Virus record (IMG/VR): IMGVR_UViG_3300043823_000202
Span: 1-22,357 of that record
DNA from: a virus
Length of the DNA: 22,357 nucleotides
Strand: one strand, 5' to 3'
The number at the start of each line of letters is the position of its first letter. The stretch's first letter is position 1. Positions 5,065 through 10,155 of this stretch are shown one piece after another. The position numbers and the translations under genes are program-made. The notes under the pieces are model-generated. The model had not been told where the DNA came from. It worked only from the letters and a program-made list of their open reading frames with translations, and did no database searches.

Positions 5065-5816
5065 TCTTTAATCTCCAAAAAGTTCATATCAATTGTTGTT
5101 TTGCCATTTTTGGTAACTCCAGAGAGTTCATCAAAAAATGCTTTTTTTGCTTCCAAGTCTTGTTGATAAAACGACTTTGGCTGCTCTTTTTGCTTTTCAA
5201 TAACCCATTCAGCTTTAAACCCTCTCCATCCTCTAGCCACAATTTCTGTTAATGCCTGCTCAAGTGTCCATTCGATCTTGTCAGCTTCTTTTTGGATTGA
5301 CTTTATGACTGTTTCAGTTACAGCTGCTCTGGATAATTTTCTCTGGGTTAAAAATGATTCCCAGGTTTCTTGTGTTACGCCTTCAGGTGCTTGTATTTTT
5401 AATTGGTTATTGGTTGATGGTTTATGGTTAGTGGTTAATGGTTTATGGTTAGGTGGAGCTTCGTTAACGACTTGTGCACGCTTCGTGCTATTTTCTTTAC
5501 GCTTTGTTTCACGATTGATAGCGATTCGTTTATTTGTATCGGCATTTTTGTGATACTGTAAAAGTTCCTCCAATATTCTGTTTTGGACATATTTGCCCTC
5601 TTTATCCAATTGAAAAAACCTGTTTAATACAAATTTAACTGCATCAATTTCGGCTTCTGTAGATGCCCAAGTCCAATCTAATGCTTGTTCTAAAGTTGGA
5701 AATTCTTCCCTGTCATAGCAGGAATCAATTAAAAGCGTATATGCGCCATGCTGCAACATGGACAATCGCCCTGTTTTTTTGGCATAGTCGCCAATATTTC
5801 TTTTGTAATAGTGCAT
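5061..5816 (-). CDS. O-like replication initiator, DUF1376 domain, carrying heptamer repeats
   Basis: A 251-residue protein. Residues about 1-90 form a DUF1376 domain (MHYYKRNIGDYAKKTGRLSM, then HGAYTLLIDSCYDREEFPT and a region ending IL-EELLQYHKNAD). This domain is found in phage replication initiators in the lambda O position. A low-complexity linker (about 91-140) follows and contains NHKPLTTNHKPSTNN, encoded by a seven-unit heptamer array. The C-terminal domain (about 150-215) has TWESFLTQRK and ALTEIVARGWRGFKAEWV, common in these proteins. It probably binds the repeats in its own gene and recruits the P-like protein. The first ATG has no strong ribosome binding site and sits behind a structured leader. 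Confidence 0.85.
   Translation of the reverse strand: MHYYKRNIGDYAKKTGRLSMLQHGAYTLLIDSCYDREEFPTLEQALDWTWASTEAEIDAVKFVLNRFFQLDKEGKYVQNRILEELLQYHKNADTNKRIAINRETKRKENSTKRAQVVNEAPPNHKPLTTNHKPSTNNQLKIQAPEGVTQETWESFLTQRKLSRAAVTETVIKSIQKEADKIEWTLEQALTEIVARGWRGFKAEWVIEKQKEQPKSFYQQDLEAKKAFFDELSGVTKNGKTTIDMNFLEIKE
5404..5452. repeat. seven tandem heptamers (TGGTTNN), candidate replication origin iterons
   Basis: Seven directly adjacent 7-base units read TGGTTAT, TGGTTGA, TGGTTTA, TGGTTAG, TGGTTAA, TGGTTTA, TGGTTAG on the plus strand. The last six form two 21-base repeats differing at one base. The array lies in the linker-coding part of the O-like gene, as the lambda origin iterons lie within O. Because seven is not a multiple of three, the unit passes through all three codon phases. 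The heptapeptide repeat NHKPLTT/NHKPSTN is therefore a by-product of three units. The invariant TGGTT core suggests protein-binding sites. Confidence 0.75.
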
Positions 5817-5833
5817 TTGACCGACCCAAAACT

Positions 5834-5866
5834 AGACCCTTGAGGAAACCTCGGCAGGAGGGGTCT
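5834..5866 (-). promoter_or_regulatory. nested stem-loop in the leader of the O-like gene
   Basis: In the leftward transcript, AGACCC at 5866-5861 can pair with GGGTCT at 5839-5834, enclosing a smaller hairpin GAGG-TTT-CCTC (5852-5842). The stem lies in the roughly 100-base leader between the cro-like stop and the O-like start. No U-run follows, so it is not a simple terminator. It could be an antitermination (nut- or put-like) or translation-control element, or merely chance structure. Pairing is read by eye. Confidence 0.45.
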
Positions 5867-5916
5867 GGACTCTTTTCAATCTGCTCATGACTTCAGATCT
5901 AGCCGTGTTTCAAACT

Positions 5917-5944
5917 ATTATACCTTTTTTGTGTACTTTTTCAA
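5917..5944 (-). promoter_or_regulatory. sigma-70-type promoter at the 3' end of the cro-like gene, reading toward the O-like gene
   Basis: On the minus strand, TTGAAA (5944-5939) and a perfect TATAAT (5922-5917) are separated by 16 bases. The -10 overlaps the cro-like stop codon. Transcription would start near 5910 and yield a leader of about 95 bases ahead of the O-like gene. This would give the replication genes expression independent of the upstream divergent promoter. It is the best -10/-35 match I see in the control region. Confidence 0.6.
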
Positions 5945-6103
5945 AAATAATTTAGGATATTTAATTTTTATGGATGCGGGTATTCCCCTAGTCCTCCAAT
6001 TATTTACCCTTTGTTTAGCAATACCCAATTTTTTAGCCAGTGCAGTTGTGCCACCGTATAAATGAATGAGTTCTTTGTCAAGTTCAATTTGTTTTGTATC
6101 CAT
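5918..6103 (-). CDS. Cro/YdaS-like helix-turn-helix regulator
   Basis: A 61-residue protein typical of small Cro- or YdaS-type phage regulators. The recognition element is at about 17-37: GGTTALAKKLGIAKQRVNNW, with the Q-R-V-x-x-W turn characteristic of this group, followed by a basic tail (KYPKLFLKKYTKK). It is the first gene of the leftward operon and lies beside a 21/20-base inverted repeat (6121-6180), its probable operator. No Shine-Dalgarno motif precedes the ATG and the likely -10 box is only 6 bases away, so its mRNA may be leaderless. No CI-like partner gene is present, so this may be the phage's main switch protein. Confidence 0.82.
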   Translation of the reverse strand: MDTKQIELDKELIHLYGGTTALAKKLGIAKQRVNNWRTRGIPASIKIKYPKLFLKKYTKKV

Positions 6104-6109
6104 ATCTGA

Positions 6110-6139
6110 ATATTAGCATAATTTTGGTAAAGTAAACAA
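6110..6139 (-). promoter_or_regulatory. leftward early promoter for the cro-like gene
   Basis: On the minus strand, TTGTTT (6139-6134) and TAATAT (6115-6110) are 18 bases apart. The -35 lies inside the left arm of the large inverted repeat, so an operator-bound protein would cover it. Only 6 bases separate the -10 from the cro-like ATG, which predicts a start of transcription at or next to the start codon. Confidence 0.5.
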
Positions 6140-6180
6140 ATATTGTATTATTTTTGCACAATTTGTTTATTTCCCAAAAT
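6121..6180. promoter_or_regulatory. large imperfect inverted repeat, candidate divergent operator
   Basis: The left arm at 6121-6141 (ATTTTGGTAAAGTAAACAAA then T) and the right arm at 6161-6180 (ATTTGTTTATTTCCCAAAAT) are near-perfect reverse complements. They differ by two substitutions or so and one extra base. They are separated by a 19-base AT-rich spacer. Each arm carries TTGTTT reading outward, so each contains the -35 region of one divergent promoter. This symmetry suggests a regulator that controls both early operons at once; the adjacent Cro-like protein is the obvious candidate. Confidence 0.65.
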
Positions 6181-6193
6181 TACTGTGTATACT
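6163..6193 (+). promoter_or_regulatory. rightward early promoter for the recombination operon
   Basis: TATACT at 6188-6193 is a good -10 box. Upstream, TTGTTT (6163-6168, 19-base spacing) is a weak -35 within the right arm of the inverted repeat; GTTTAT (17-base spacing) is an alternative. Transcription would start near 6200 and give a leader of about 40 bases before the 6242 start. No other candidate precedes the plus-strand operon. Confidence 0.45.
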
Positions 6194-6203
6194 CAATCCC
6201 AGG

Positions 6204-6219
6204 CAAACAATCATGTTTG
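6204..6219. promoter_or_regulatory. small palindrome just downstream of the rightward promoter
   Basis: CAAACA (6204-6209) and TGTTTG (6214-6219) are perfect inverted repeats with a 4-base spacer. The AAACAA half matches the core of the left arm of the large inverted repeat, so it may be a second binding site for the same regulator, positioned over the start of transcription. It is short and could be chance. Confidence 0.35.
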
Positions 6220-6241
6220 TCAAAACTAAGGAAACTTAAAG

Positions 6242-6418
6242 ATGGAAACTAAATCACCAAAAGATCATCTCGATCACTATAAAGAAGGATACCAAGATGG
6301 TATTCAATCGGTCTTAACTCTTGTCAACGACTATTGTGGCAGAGACATTAAATGCCAAGCTGACTTAATTAGATTCATCAGAGGTCTACAACTTGATGCT
6401 AAATACCCAAGGAGCTAA
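6242..6418 (+). CDS. small hypothetical protein, first gene of the rightward operon
   Basis: A 58-residue protein found by direct translation, starting METKSPKDHLDHYKEGYQ and ending DAKYPRS. The segment HYKEGYQDGIQSVLTLVN looks like an amphipathic helix, and a second helix is ADLIRFIRGLQL. AAGGAAA lies about 10 bases before the ATG. It is the first open frame after the rightward promoter, so it would be the earliest protein made from that side. Its last codons carry AAGGAG for the next gene. No family recognised. Confidence 0.65.
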   Translation: METKSPKDHLDHYKEGYQDGIQSVLTLVNDYCGRDIKCQADLIRFIRGLQLDAKYPRS

Positions 6419-6420
6419 TC

Positions 6421-6507
6421 ATGGATAAAGAAGATCAAATCGTTGTTTATTTTTGTATTTTGGTTGTTATTTTCTTTTTGGGTTATTTTACGGGGGCACA
6501 AGTATGA
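6421..6507 (+). CDS. 28-residue membrane peptide
   Basis: A very small frame with a strong ribosome binding site (AAGGAG, 7 bases before ATG) that overlaps the ERF start as ATGA. After an acidic start (MDKEDQ), nearly all of the rest is one hydrophobic helix (IVVYFCILVVIFFLGYF), so it should insert in the inner membrane. Good translation signals and perfect packing between two genes argue that it is real. Similar mini membrane proteins of early phage operons can disturb host functions, but no function is known for this one. Confidence 0.6.
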   Translation: MDKEDQIVVYFCILVVIFFLGYFTGAQV

Positions 6508-7091
6508 CTGTTACTAATTCTGGAGGCAAATTAATTGCCACTGCATTTGTTAAAGCACAAAGAGAGTTCGGGCCTGCGCTCAAATCTTCCACCAATCCGC
6601 ACTTTAAATCTAGATACGCTGACCTGGCTGCCTGTGTTGAGGCCGTCATTGACGCACTCAATAACAATGGCATTGGCATGATGCAAAAACTGTATGAAAA
6701 CGCTACTGGAGTCAGCGTTGAGACCGTTTTCTTGCATGAATCAGGTGAAACCATTGAGTGTGGTGTTTTGCACGTTCCTGCGACCAAACACGACGCTCAA
6801 GGGTATGGGAGTGCTTTGACCTATGCTCGGAGATACAGTTTAATGGCTGCCTGTGGCATTGCACCTGAAGATGATGATGGTAACGCAGCAGTTAAACCCA
6901 AAGTCATTCCTAAGCCTGAATTTAACGAATCCGCAGCTGCTGATCTGATTAGCGCAATCGGTGAATGTACTTCACTTGAACAATTGGAGACTGCGTTTAA
7001 AGCAGCTTACAAATATTGCGTAAATAATGAAATTTATAAAGTGGCAGCGATTAAAGCTAAAGATCAAATGAAATCTAAATTAGGAGCATAA
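6504..7091 (+). CDS. erf: ERF family single-strand annealing recombinase
   Basis: A 195-residue protein of the ERF superfamily, named after the P22 essential recombination function. ERF proteins form rings on single-stranded DNA and anneal complementary strands, needed for genome circularisation and recombination. Visible signatures are FVKAQREFGPALKSSTNPHF (about 15-34), then KSRYADL, GIGMMQ and the hallmark QGYGSALTYARRYSL (about 99-113), followed by an acidic GIAPEDDDGNAA. I place the start at 6504 (ATGA overlap, GGGGG upstream) rather than 17 codons earlier, where the sequence is that of the membrane peptide in another frame. It acts with the exonuclease and SSB downstream. Confidence 0.92.
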   Translation: MTVTNSGGKLIATAFVKAQREFGPALKSSTNPHFKSRYADLAACVEAVIDALNNNGIGMMQKLYENATGVSVETVFLHESGETIECGVLHVPATKHDAQGYGSALTYARRYSLMAACGIAPEDDDGNAAVKPKVIPKPEFNESAAADLISAIGECTSLEQLETAFKAAYKYCVNNEIYKVAAIKAKDQMKSKLGA

Positions 7092-7094
7092 CAA

Positions 7095-7289
7095 ATGGTT
7101 GATCACGCATTTCCAGTTCCAGGCCTAGTGCAAAAAGGCTATCCAGTTACAGGTATGTCCCTTAGAGATTATTTTGCGGCTAAAGCAATGCAAGGAATGT
7201 TGTCTTGCGATAAATCTAAAGGTATGTTTGAAGACTTTGCACAATCTGCTTACAAAATGGCAGATGCAATGTTGGAGGCTAGAAAATGA
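7095..7289 (+). CDS. small phage protein, GMSLRDYFAAKAMQ family
   Basis: A 64-residue protein of a type very common in proteobacterial phages near recombination genes. The conserved core is GMSLRDYFAAKAMQGML (about 20-36), and the end is YKMADAMLEAR. The function is not known to me. It starts 3 bases after the ERF stop, with GGAG of the ERF 3' end as ribosome binding site, and overlaps the next gene as ATGA. Confidence 0.75.
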   Translation: MVDHAFPVPGLVQKGYPVTGMSLRDYFAAKAMQGMLSCDKSKGMFEDFAQSAYKMADAMLEARK

Positions 7290-7576
7290 AACACAAACAT
7301 TATGAAGTAATCATTGCGTATGCACTTGGAAAAGAAATTCAATGTTACTCAGAGCAAACAAAAGAATGGATTGACGCATATCGACCATCATTTTTAGATC
7401 ATGTTCAATATCGAGTTAAACCACCAAAACCTGATGTTGTGAAATATGTTGTTTGCAATTATCCGTTAGATGGTAAATGGTTTGAATCAAGATTACCACA
7501 TTTACATGATTGCATAAAAATAACAATTGATGGTGAAACAAACAAACTTAAAGCAGCAGAGGTATATAAATTATGA
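7286..7576 (+). CDS. phage hypothetical protein, YEVIIAYALGKEIQ type
   Basis: A 96-residue protein resembling a widespread phage family with an N-terminal H-x-E-V-I-x-A-x-A-x-G-x-x-I-Q motif, an aromatic middle (EWIDAYRPSF) and a Y-R-V-K-P block (about 42-46). Here it reads KHYEVIIAYALGKEIQCYS and DHVQYRVKPPKPD. The second half (VVKYVVCNYPLDGKWFESR) may be an added beta domain. Function unknown. This gene and the next are visibly richer in A/T than ERF or the exonuclease on either side, suggesting a later insertion. Confidence 0.72.
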   Translation: MKHKHYEVIIAYALGKEIQCYSEQTKEWIDAYRPSFLDHVQYRVKPPKPDVVKYVVCNYPLDGKWFESRLPHLHDCIKITIDGETNKLKAAEVYKL

Positions 7577-7755
7577 CAACGCAGAAATCTAAATCTTTTC
7601 ATGCCCCAGATGGTTATAAAAGATTAACAATTAATTTAAGAGAAGATTTGCACAAAGAAATTAAACTGTTAGCAATTAAAGAAGATCAAACAGTAACTGA
7701 CATTATTCACAAATTGTTAGAAAAAGAAATTGTTTATTCAAAGGTAAAAAAATGA
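7573..7755 (+). CDS. ribbon-helix-helix DNA-binding protein
   Basis: A 60-residue protein with the ribbon-helix-helix layout of Arc, ParG and antitoxin-type regulators. A basic start (MTTQKSKSF) is followed by a beta strand KRLTINL (about 17-23), helix A REDLHKEIKLLAIKED and helix B TVTDIIHKLLEKEI. Such proteins bind operators as dimers through the strand. No toxin gene is adjacent, so it is more likely a stand-alone repressor than half of a toxin-antitoxin pair. It overlaps both neighbours as ATGA. Its start (ATGACAAC) resembles that of the next gene. Confidence 0.78.
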   Translation: MTTQKSKSFHAPDGYKRLTINLREDLHKEIKLLAIKEDQTVTDIIHKLLEKEIVYSKVKK

Positions 7756-8522
7756 CAACTCAAAATGAAATAAGAGCATCAGAATCTCAGCACTGGTATG
7801 ACCGACTGGGTAAACCCATGTACACCGTCATTGGTAAGAATGGGAAAGAGAGAAACACCACACTTAGAGATGCTAGACAACTCAGCCTAGTACCCTCAGT
7901 AACCACCATCCTGAATGTCGCTGCCAAGCCTGCGTTAAACGTATGGATTCAGCGCCAAGTGTTGATGGCTGCGCTAACCCTTCCAAAGAAGTCTGACGAA
8001 TCTGAGGAGGAGTGGATTAACCGCATCATGGCCGATTCTAAAGAGGAGGGCAAAGAAGCTGCCAATCGGGGAACTGAGATTCATGCGTCCATCCAACGTT
8101 TTTATGATGGTGAAGGGTATGGAAATCACATGGAGCACGTTGCATCGTTCCATGATCTACTTTGCGAGAATTATGGCCGACATCACAAATGGATCGCTGA
8201 GATGTCATTTGCCAATGAACTCGGATTTGGAGGCAAAACCGATCTTCATTCAACTGATGGGCATGGAATTGTCATTGATGTTAAGACCAAAGAGTTTGAC
8301 AAAGATGATAAGGTTGTTGGATATGACGAGCATTTAATGCAATTGGCTGCCTATCGTGTGGGCTTAAGACTGCCCCATGCTGAGTGCGCCAATGCGTTTG
8401 TGTCTCGATCTGTGCCAGGTCTGGTTGTCCTACATAAGTGGACTCAGGAAGATTTGGCTAAAGGCTGGGAGATGTTTAAAAACCTACTTCAATTTTGGCA
8501 GGTAAAGAATGGACACAAGTAA
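7752..8522 (+). CDS. PD-(D/E)XK exonuclease (RecB/Cas4-like phage nuclease)
   Basis: A 256-residue nuclease of the PD-(D/E)XK superfamily. Motifs in order are RGTEIH (about 106-111, RecB-type motif I), a Glu in WIAEMSF (E150), GGKTD with D164, the catalytic D-V-K at 176-178 (IVIDVKTKEF) and QLAAY (197-201), the QxxxY motif of this group. These are the two-metal active-site residues. Paired with an ERF annealase, such an enzyme most likely resects duplex ends 5' to 3' to make the strands ERF anneals, like lambda exo with beta; the polarity is inferred. The gene overlaps its neighbours on both sides and has a higher G/C than the two genes before it. Confidence 0.87.
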   Translation: MTTQNEIRASESQHWYDRLGKPMYTVIGKNGKERNTTLRDARQLSLVPSVTTILNVAAKPALNVWIQRQVLMAALTLPKKSDESEEEWINRIMADSKEEGKEAANRGTEIHASIQRFYDGEGYGNHMEHVASFHDLLCENYGRHHKWIAEMSFANELGFGGKTDLHSTDGHGIVIDVKTKEFDKDDKVVGYDEHLMQLAAYRVGLRLPHAECANAFVSRSVPGLVVLHKWTQEDLAKGWEMFKNLLQFWQVKNGHK

Positions 8523-8697
8523 CTTAAATTATTACGAGCTGCGACATTTGGAGTGGTATTACTTAACTCTAGCATATGACCAGTTCGAAAAACATGATGT
8601 TTTGCACTGGATGTATTTATTCAACTCGGCTCAGTTCCGACTTTTAGCAGATGATCAAGGAGGGAAAGATGTTCAATCAAATTCAAATTATAGGTAA
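8509..8697 (+). CDS. small aromatic-rich hypothetical protein
   Basis: A 62-residue protein overlapping the exonuclease 3' end by 14 bases and the SSB start by 29 bases in different frames. It opens MDTSNLNYYELRHLEWYY and is helical and rich in Tyr, Trp and Leu up to about residue 50; the end (GGKDVQSNSNYR) is the out-of-frame SSB start. GGTAAAG lies upstream of the ATG. The frame is open through the exo-ssb gap, supporting it as real, but it matches nothing I know. Confidence 0.55.
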   Translation: MDTSNLNYYELRHLEWYYLTLAYDQFEKHDVLHWMYLFNSAQFRLLADDQGGKDVQSNSNYR

Positions 8698-9085
8698 TGT
8701 GGGCAAAGACCCTGAAATTAGGGCAATGCCTTCAGGAGACCTAGTAGCCAACTTTTCTGTGGCCACATCGGAAAAGTGGAAAGACAAAGCTGGAGAGCTG
8801 CAAACCAAAACCGAATGGCATAACGTCACCGTTTACGGGAAACTTGCGGAGATTTGCGAAAAGTACCTAAAATCAGGGAAAATGGTATTTATTCAGGGTT
8901 CAGTGGTTAGCCAAAAATATACCGACAAAAATGGTATCGAAAAAAGATCAACCCACATCAAGGCTGATACGATCCGCTTGCTCGGAGGGGAAAAAACCGA
9001 CACCAATAAATCTACCCAAAATAATTCAAAGCCTCCCAGTACTGGATCAGGTTTTGATGACATGGACGATTCGATCCCCTTCTAA
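8669..9085 (+). CDS. ssb: single-stranded DNA-binding protein
   Basis: A 138-residue SSB. The OB-fold runs from MFNQIQIIGNVGKDPEIR through VANFSVATSEKWKD, TEWHNVTVYGKLAEICEKYL and KMVFIQGSVVSQKYTDKNG (to about 107). A short disordered linker follows, then the acidic tip DDMDDSIPF that binds partner proteins. I choose the ATG at 8669 because AAGGAGGG lies just before it and the family starts with MxNxxxxIGN; the frame extends six codons further upstream without such a site. It protects single-stranded DNA during replication and ERF-mediated annealing. Slightly shorter than host SSBs (about 150-180). Confidence 0.95.
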   Translation: MFNQIQIIGNVGKDPEIRAMPSGDLVANFSVATSEKWKDKAGELQTKTEWHNVTVYGKLAEICEKYLKSGKMVFIQGSVVSQKYTDKNGIEKRSTHIKADTIRLLGGEKTDTNKSTQNNSKPPSTGSGFDDMDDSIPF

Positions 9086-9102
9086 ACTTTGGAGAAAACG
9101 AC

Positions 9103-9216
9103 ATGGACGCACTAATTGACGCAGTTATTTTTGCAGTTTCTATGATGATTGCTGGAGGCATAGTCACTGGTGTATTCATGTTCATTCTTTACGTTGTTGG
9201 AATGATTGATGACTAA
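9103..9216 (+). CDS. 37-residue membrane protein
   Basis: A short frame found by direct translation: MDALIDAVIFAVSMMIAGGI, then a hydrophobic stretch ending in VVGMIDD. It is almost entirely one or two closely spaced membrane helices with acidic ends. GGAG is about 9 bases before the ATG and the gene fills the gap between SSB and the lipoprotein exactly, overlapping the latter by 8 bases. These signals support it as a real gene. Function unknown. Confidence 0.6.
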   Translation: MDALIDAVIFAVSMMIAGGIVTGVFMFILYVVGMIDD

Positions 9217-9562
9217 GTATTTTATAGTTTTAGTCCTGTCTGGGTGTTCGCTGATCAATATGGCCTCCTATGATTCGTCAGAATACGCTCTAATCAACGA
9301 TTTGCGAACCCAAGCACAAACACTAGACTGCTCTAAAGAATCCCGCCAAACGCTGAATTTGACCGCTTTGCGCTTGGTTAATTTTGTGGAGTTTCAACCC
9401 GATAACCAACCCACAATCAATCTGGTTCAAGACCTGTCAAAATTGGTCAATGAACTGTATATCAGTGAAAACCCTAGTAGTGCATATTGCAAAGCAAAAT
9501 TAGCACTGATTGAGAATAATGCCAAAACCATTCAAAAAGTAATTGGAAACAAACCAAGATGA
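9209..9562 (+). CDS. small lipoprotein of the rightward operon
   Basis: A 117-residue predicted lipoprotein. The signal peptide MTKYFIVLVLSGCSLI ends in the lipobox L-S-G-C with the Cys at position 13. The mature part is helical and carries two further cysteines (TLDCSKES, SAYCKAKL) that could pair in the periplasm. I choose the ATG at 9209; a TTG one codon earlier is also possible. It overlaps the mini membrane protein gene by 8 bases. A second early lipoprotein sits in the opposite operon (3591-3881). Role unknown; a superinfection-exclusion or envelope function is inference. Confidence 0.75.
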   Translation: MTKYFIVLVLSGCSLINMASYDSSEYALINDLRTQAQTLDCSKESRQTLNLTALRLVNFVEFQPDNQPTINLVQDLSKLVNELYISENPSSAYCKAKLALIENNAKTIQKVIGNKPR

Positions 9563-9753
9563 ACAAAGAGATTGCACTCAATAGAATTCAGGATTTTTTA
9601 GATAAATCAAGTCACCACAAATGGCCACAAATCCAAGAAGCCATTGATTTTCTTAAAAAAGACTCGACCTCTGAAGATATGAAAATGCTTGAGCAATGTT
9701 TTGTAAAAGTATTTGGGAAACGCTTTCAAGAAACACTTAAGGCAAAAAAATGA
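9559..9753 (+). CDS. small helical hypothetical protein
   Basis: A 64-residue protein overlapping both neighbours as ATGA. It looks all-helical: ALNRIQDFLDKSSHHKWPQI, QEAIDFLKKD and a C-terminal KMLEQCFVKVFGKRFQETLK. The family is not recognised. Its position near the end of the recombination operon, after the lipoprotein, gives no clear hint of function. Confidence 0.62.
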   Translation: MNKEIALNRIQDFLDKSSHHKWPQIQEAIDFLKKDSTSEDMKMLEQCFVKVFGKRFQETLKAKK

Positions 9754-9959
9754 ATCCTGTTGAACTTAAAGCACTGGCTGAGATGTATAAAACTCAGCAT
9801 GAAGATGGTGAAATTACTGATATTGAATTTAAAGAATTGATCAAAGACTTAGACATTTCAAAAACCATCGCTAAAAACGCAGATGCCTTTGAAAAAGATC
9901 AAGAAACCAGAGATTATCTAATCAAGATTCTTGATATTGCGCTTGCTATTTACCCCTGA
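9750..9959 (+). CDS. last gene of the rightward operon, hypothetical
   Basis: A 69-residue acidic helical protein (MNPVELKALAEMYKTQHEDG, then EITDIEFKELIKDLDISKTI and RDYLIKILDIALAIYP). The family is not recognised. The pattern of two short helices separated by H-E-D-G-E-I-T-D-x-E-F resembles an EF-hand-like or HHH-like turn, but I would not assign it. Its 3' end overlaps by 14 bases the 3' end of the convergent 9946-10155 gene. Confidence 0.6.
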   Translation: MNPVELKALAEMYKTQHEDGEITDIEFKELIKDLDISKTIAKNADAFEKDQETRDYLIKILDIALAIYP

Positions 9960-10155
9960 TTCTGCCAATTCTGAGGTTGAGTTCGTAATCTTCTCGGCAC
10001 TCACCGCCTGGGCAAAATCGTCCTTCAGTAAGTTTATTATTGCAGTTGAGGCAAAACCCAGTAAATTTAACTTCTTTTTGTTTTCTAACTAAGTTAAGTG
10101 AAGATTCCCTGTGGCTTTCCTCGGCCTGGTGAGCGTCATCTGCTAGATCGTTCAT
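9946..10155 (-). CDS. small zinc-binding protein at the end of the late operon
   Basis: A 69-residue protein with a helical N-terminus (DLADDAHQAEESHRESSLNL) and a probable zinc site of four cysteines: F-C-L-N-C-N (about 34-38), then R-F-C-P-G-G-E-C-R-E-D-Y-E. The C-x2-C ... C-x4-C arrangement resembles the small TraR/DksA-like phage zinc proteins of the GxCxxC...RFC...CRxDYE type. TraR/DksA proteins act on RNA polymerase, but this chain is short and I cannot show that role. It overlaps the endolysin gene by 4 bases and the end of the convergent operon by 14. Confidence 0.7.
   Translation of the reverse strand: MNDLADDAHQAEESHRESSLNLVRKQKEVKFTGFCLNCNNKLTEGRFCPGGECREDYELNLRIGRIRGK

Noticed and set aside
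5404-5452. CRISPR-like array
   Set aside because: Units are contiguous 7-mers without spacers and lie in a coding sequence.
5834-5866. Rho-independent terminator before the O-like gene
   Set aside because: The stem is interrupted and no U-run follows on the minus strand, and termination here would silence the replication genes.
5832-5888. 18-codon minus-strand frame in the leader of the O-like gene as a separate gene
   Set aside because: No ribosome binding site and an unremarkable peptide; kept only as part of the leader observation.
6213-6239. Eight-codon frame (MFVKTKET) ending just before the 6242 start
   Set aside because: Too short and without a ribosome binding site; it only spans the Shine-Dalgarno of the next gene.
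7573-7755. Toxin-antitoxin system around the ribbon-helix-helix gene
   Set aside because: Neither neighbour looks like a toxin: one is a common phage hypothetical and the other a nuclease of the recombination pair.
9946-10155. Full TraR/DksA regulator
   Set aside because: It has a four-cysteine site but lacks a clear coiled coil with the acidic tip, so only a zinc-binding call is made.
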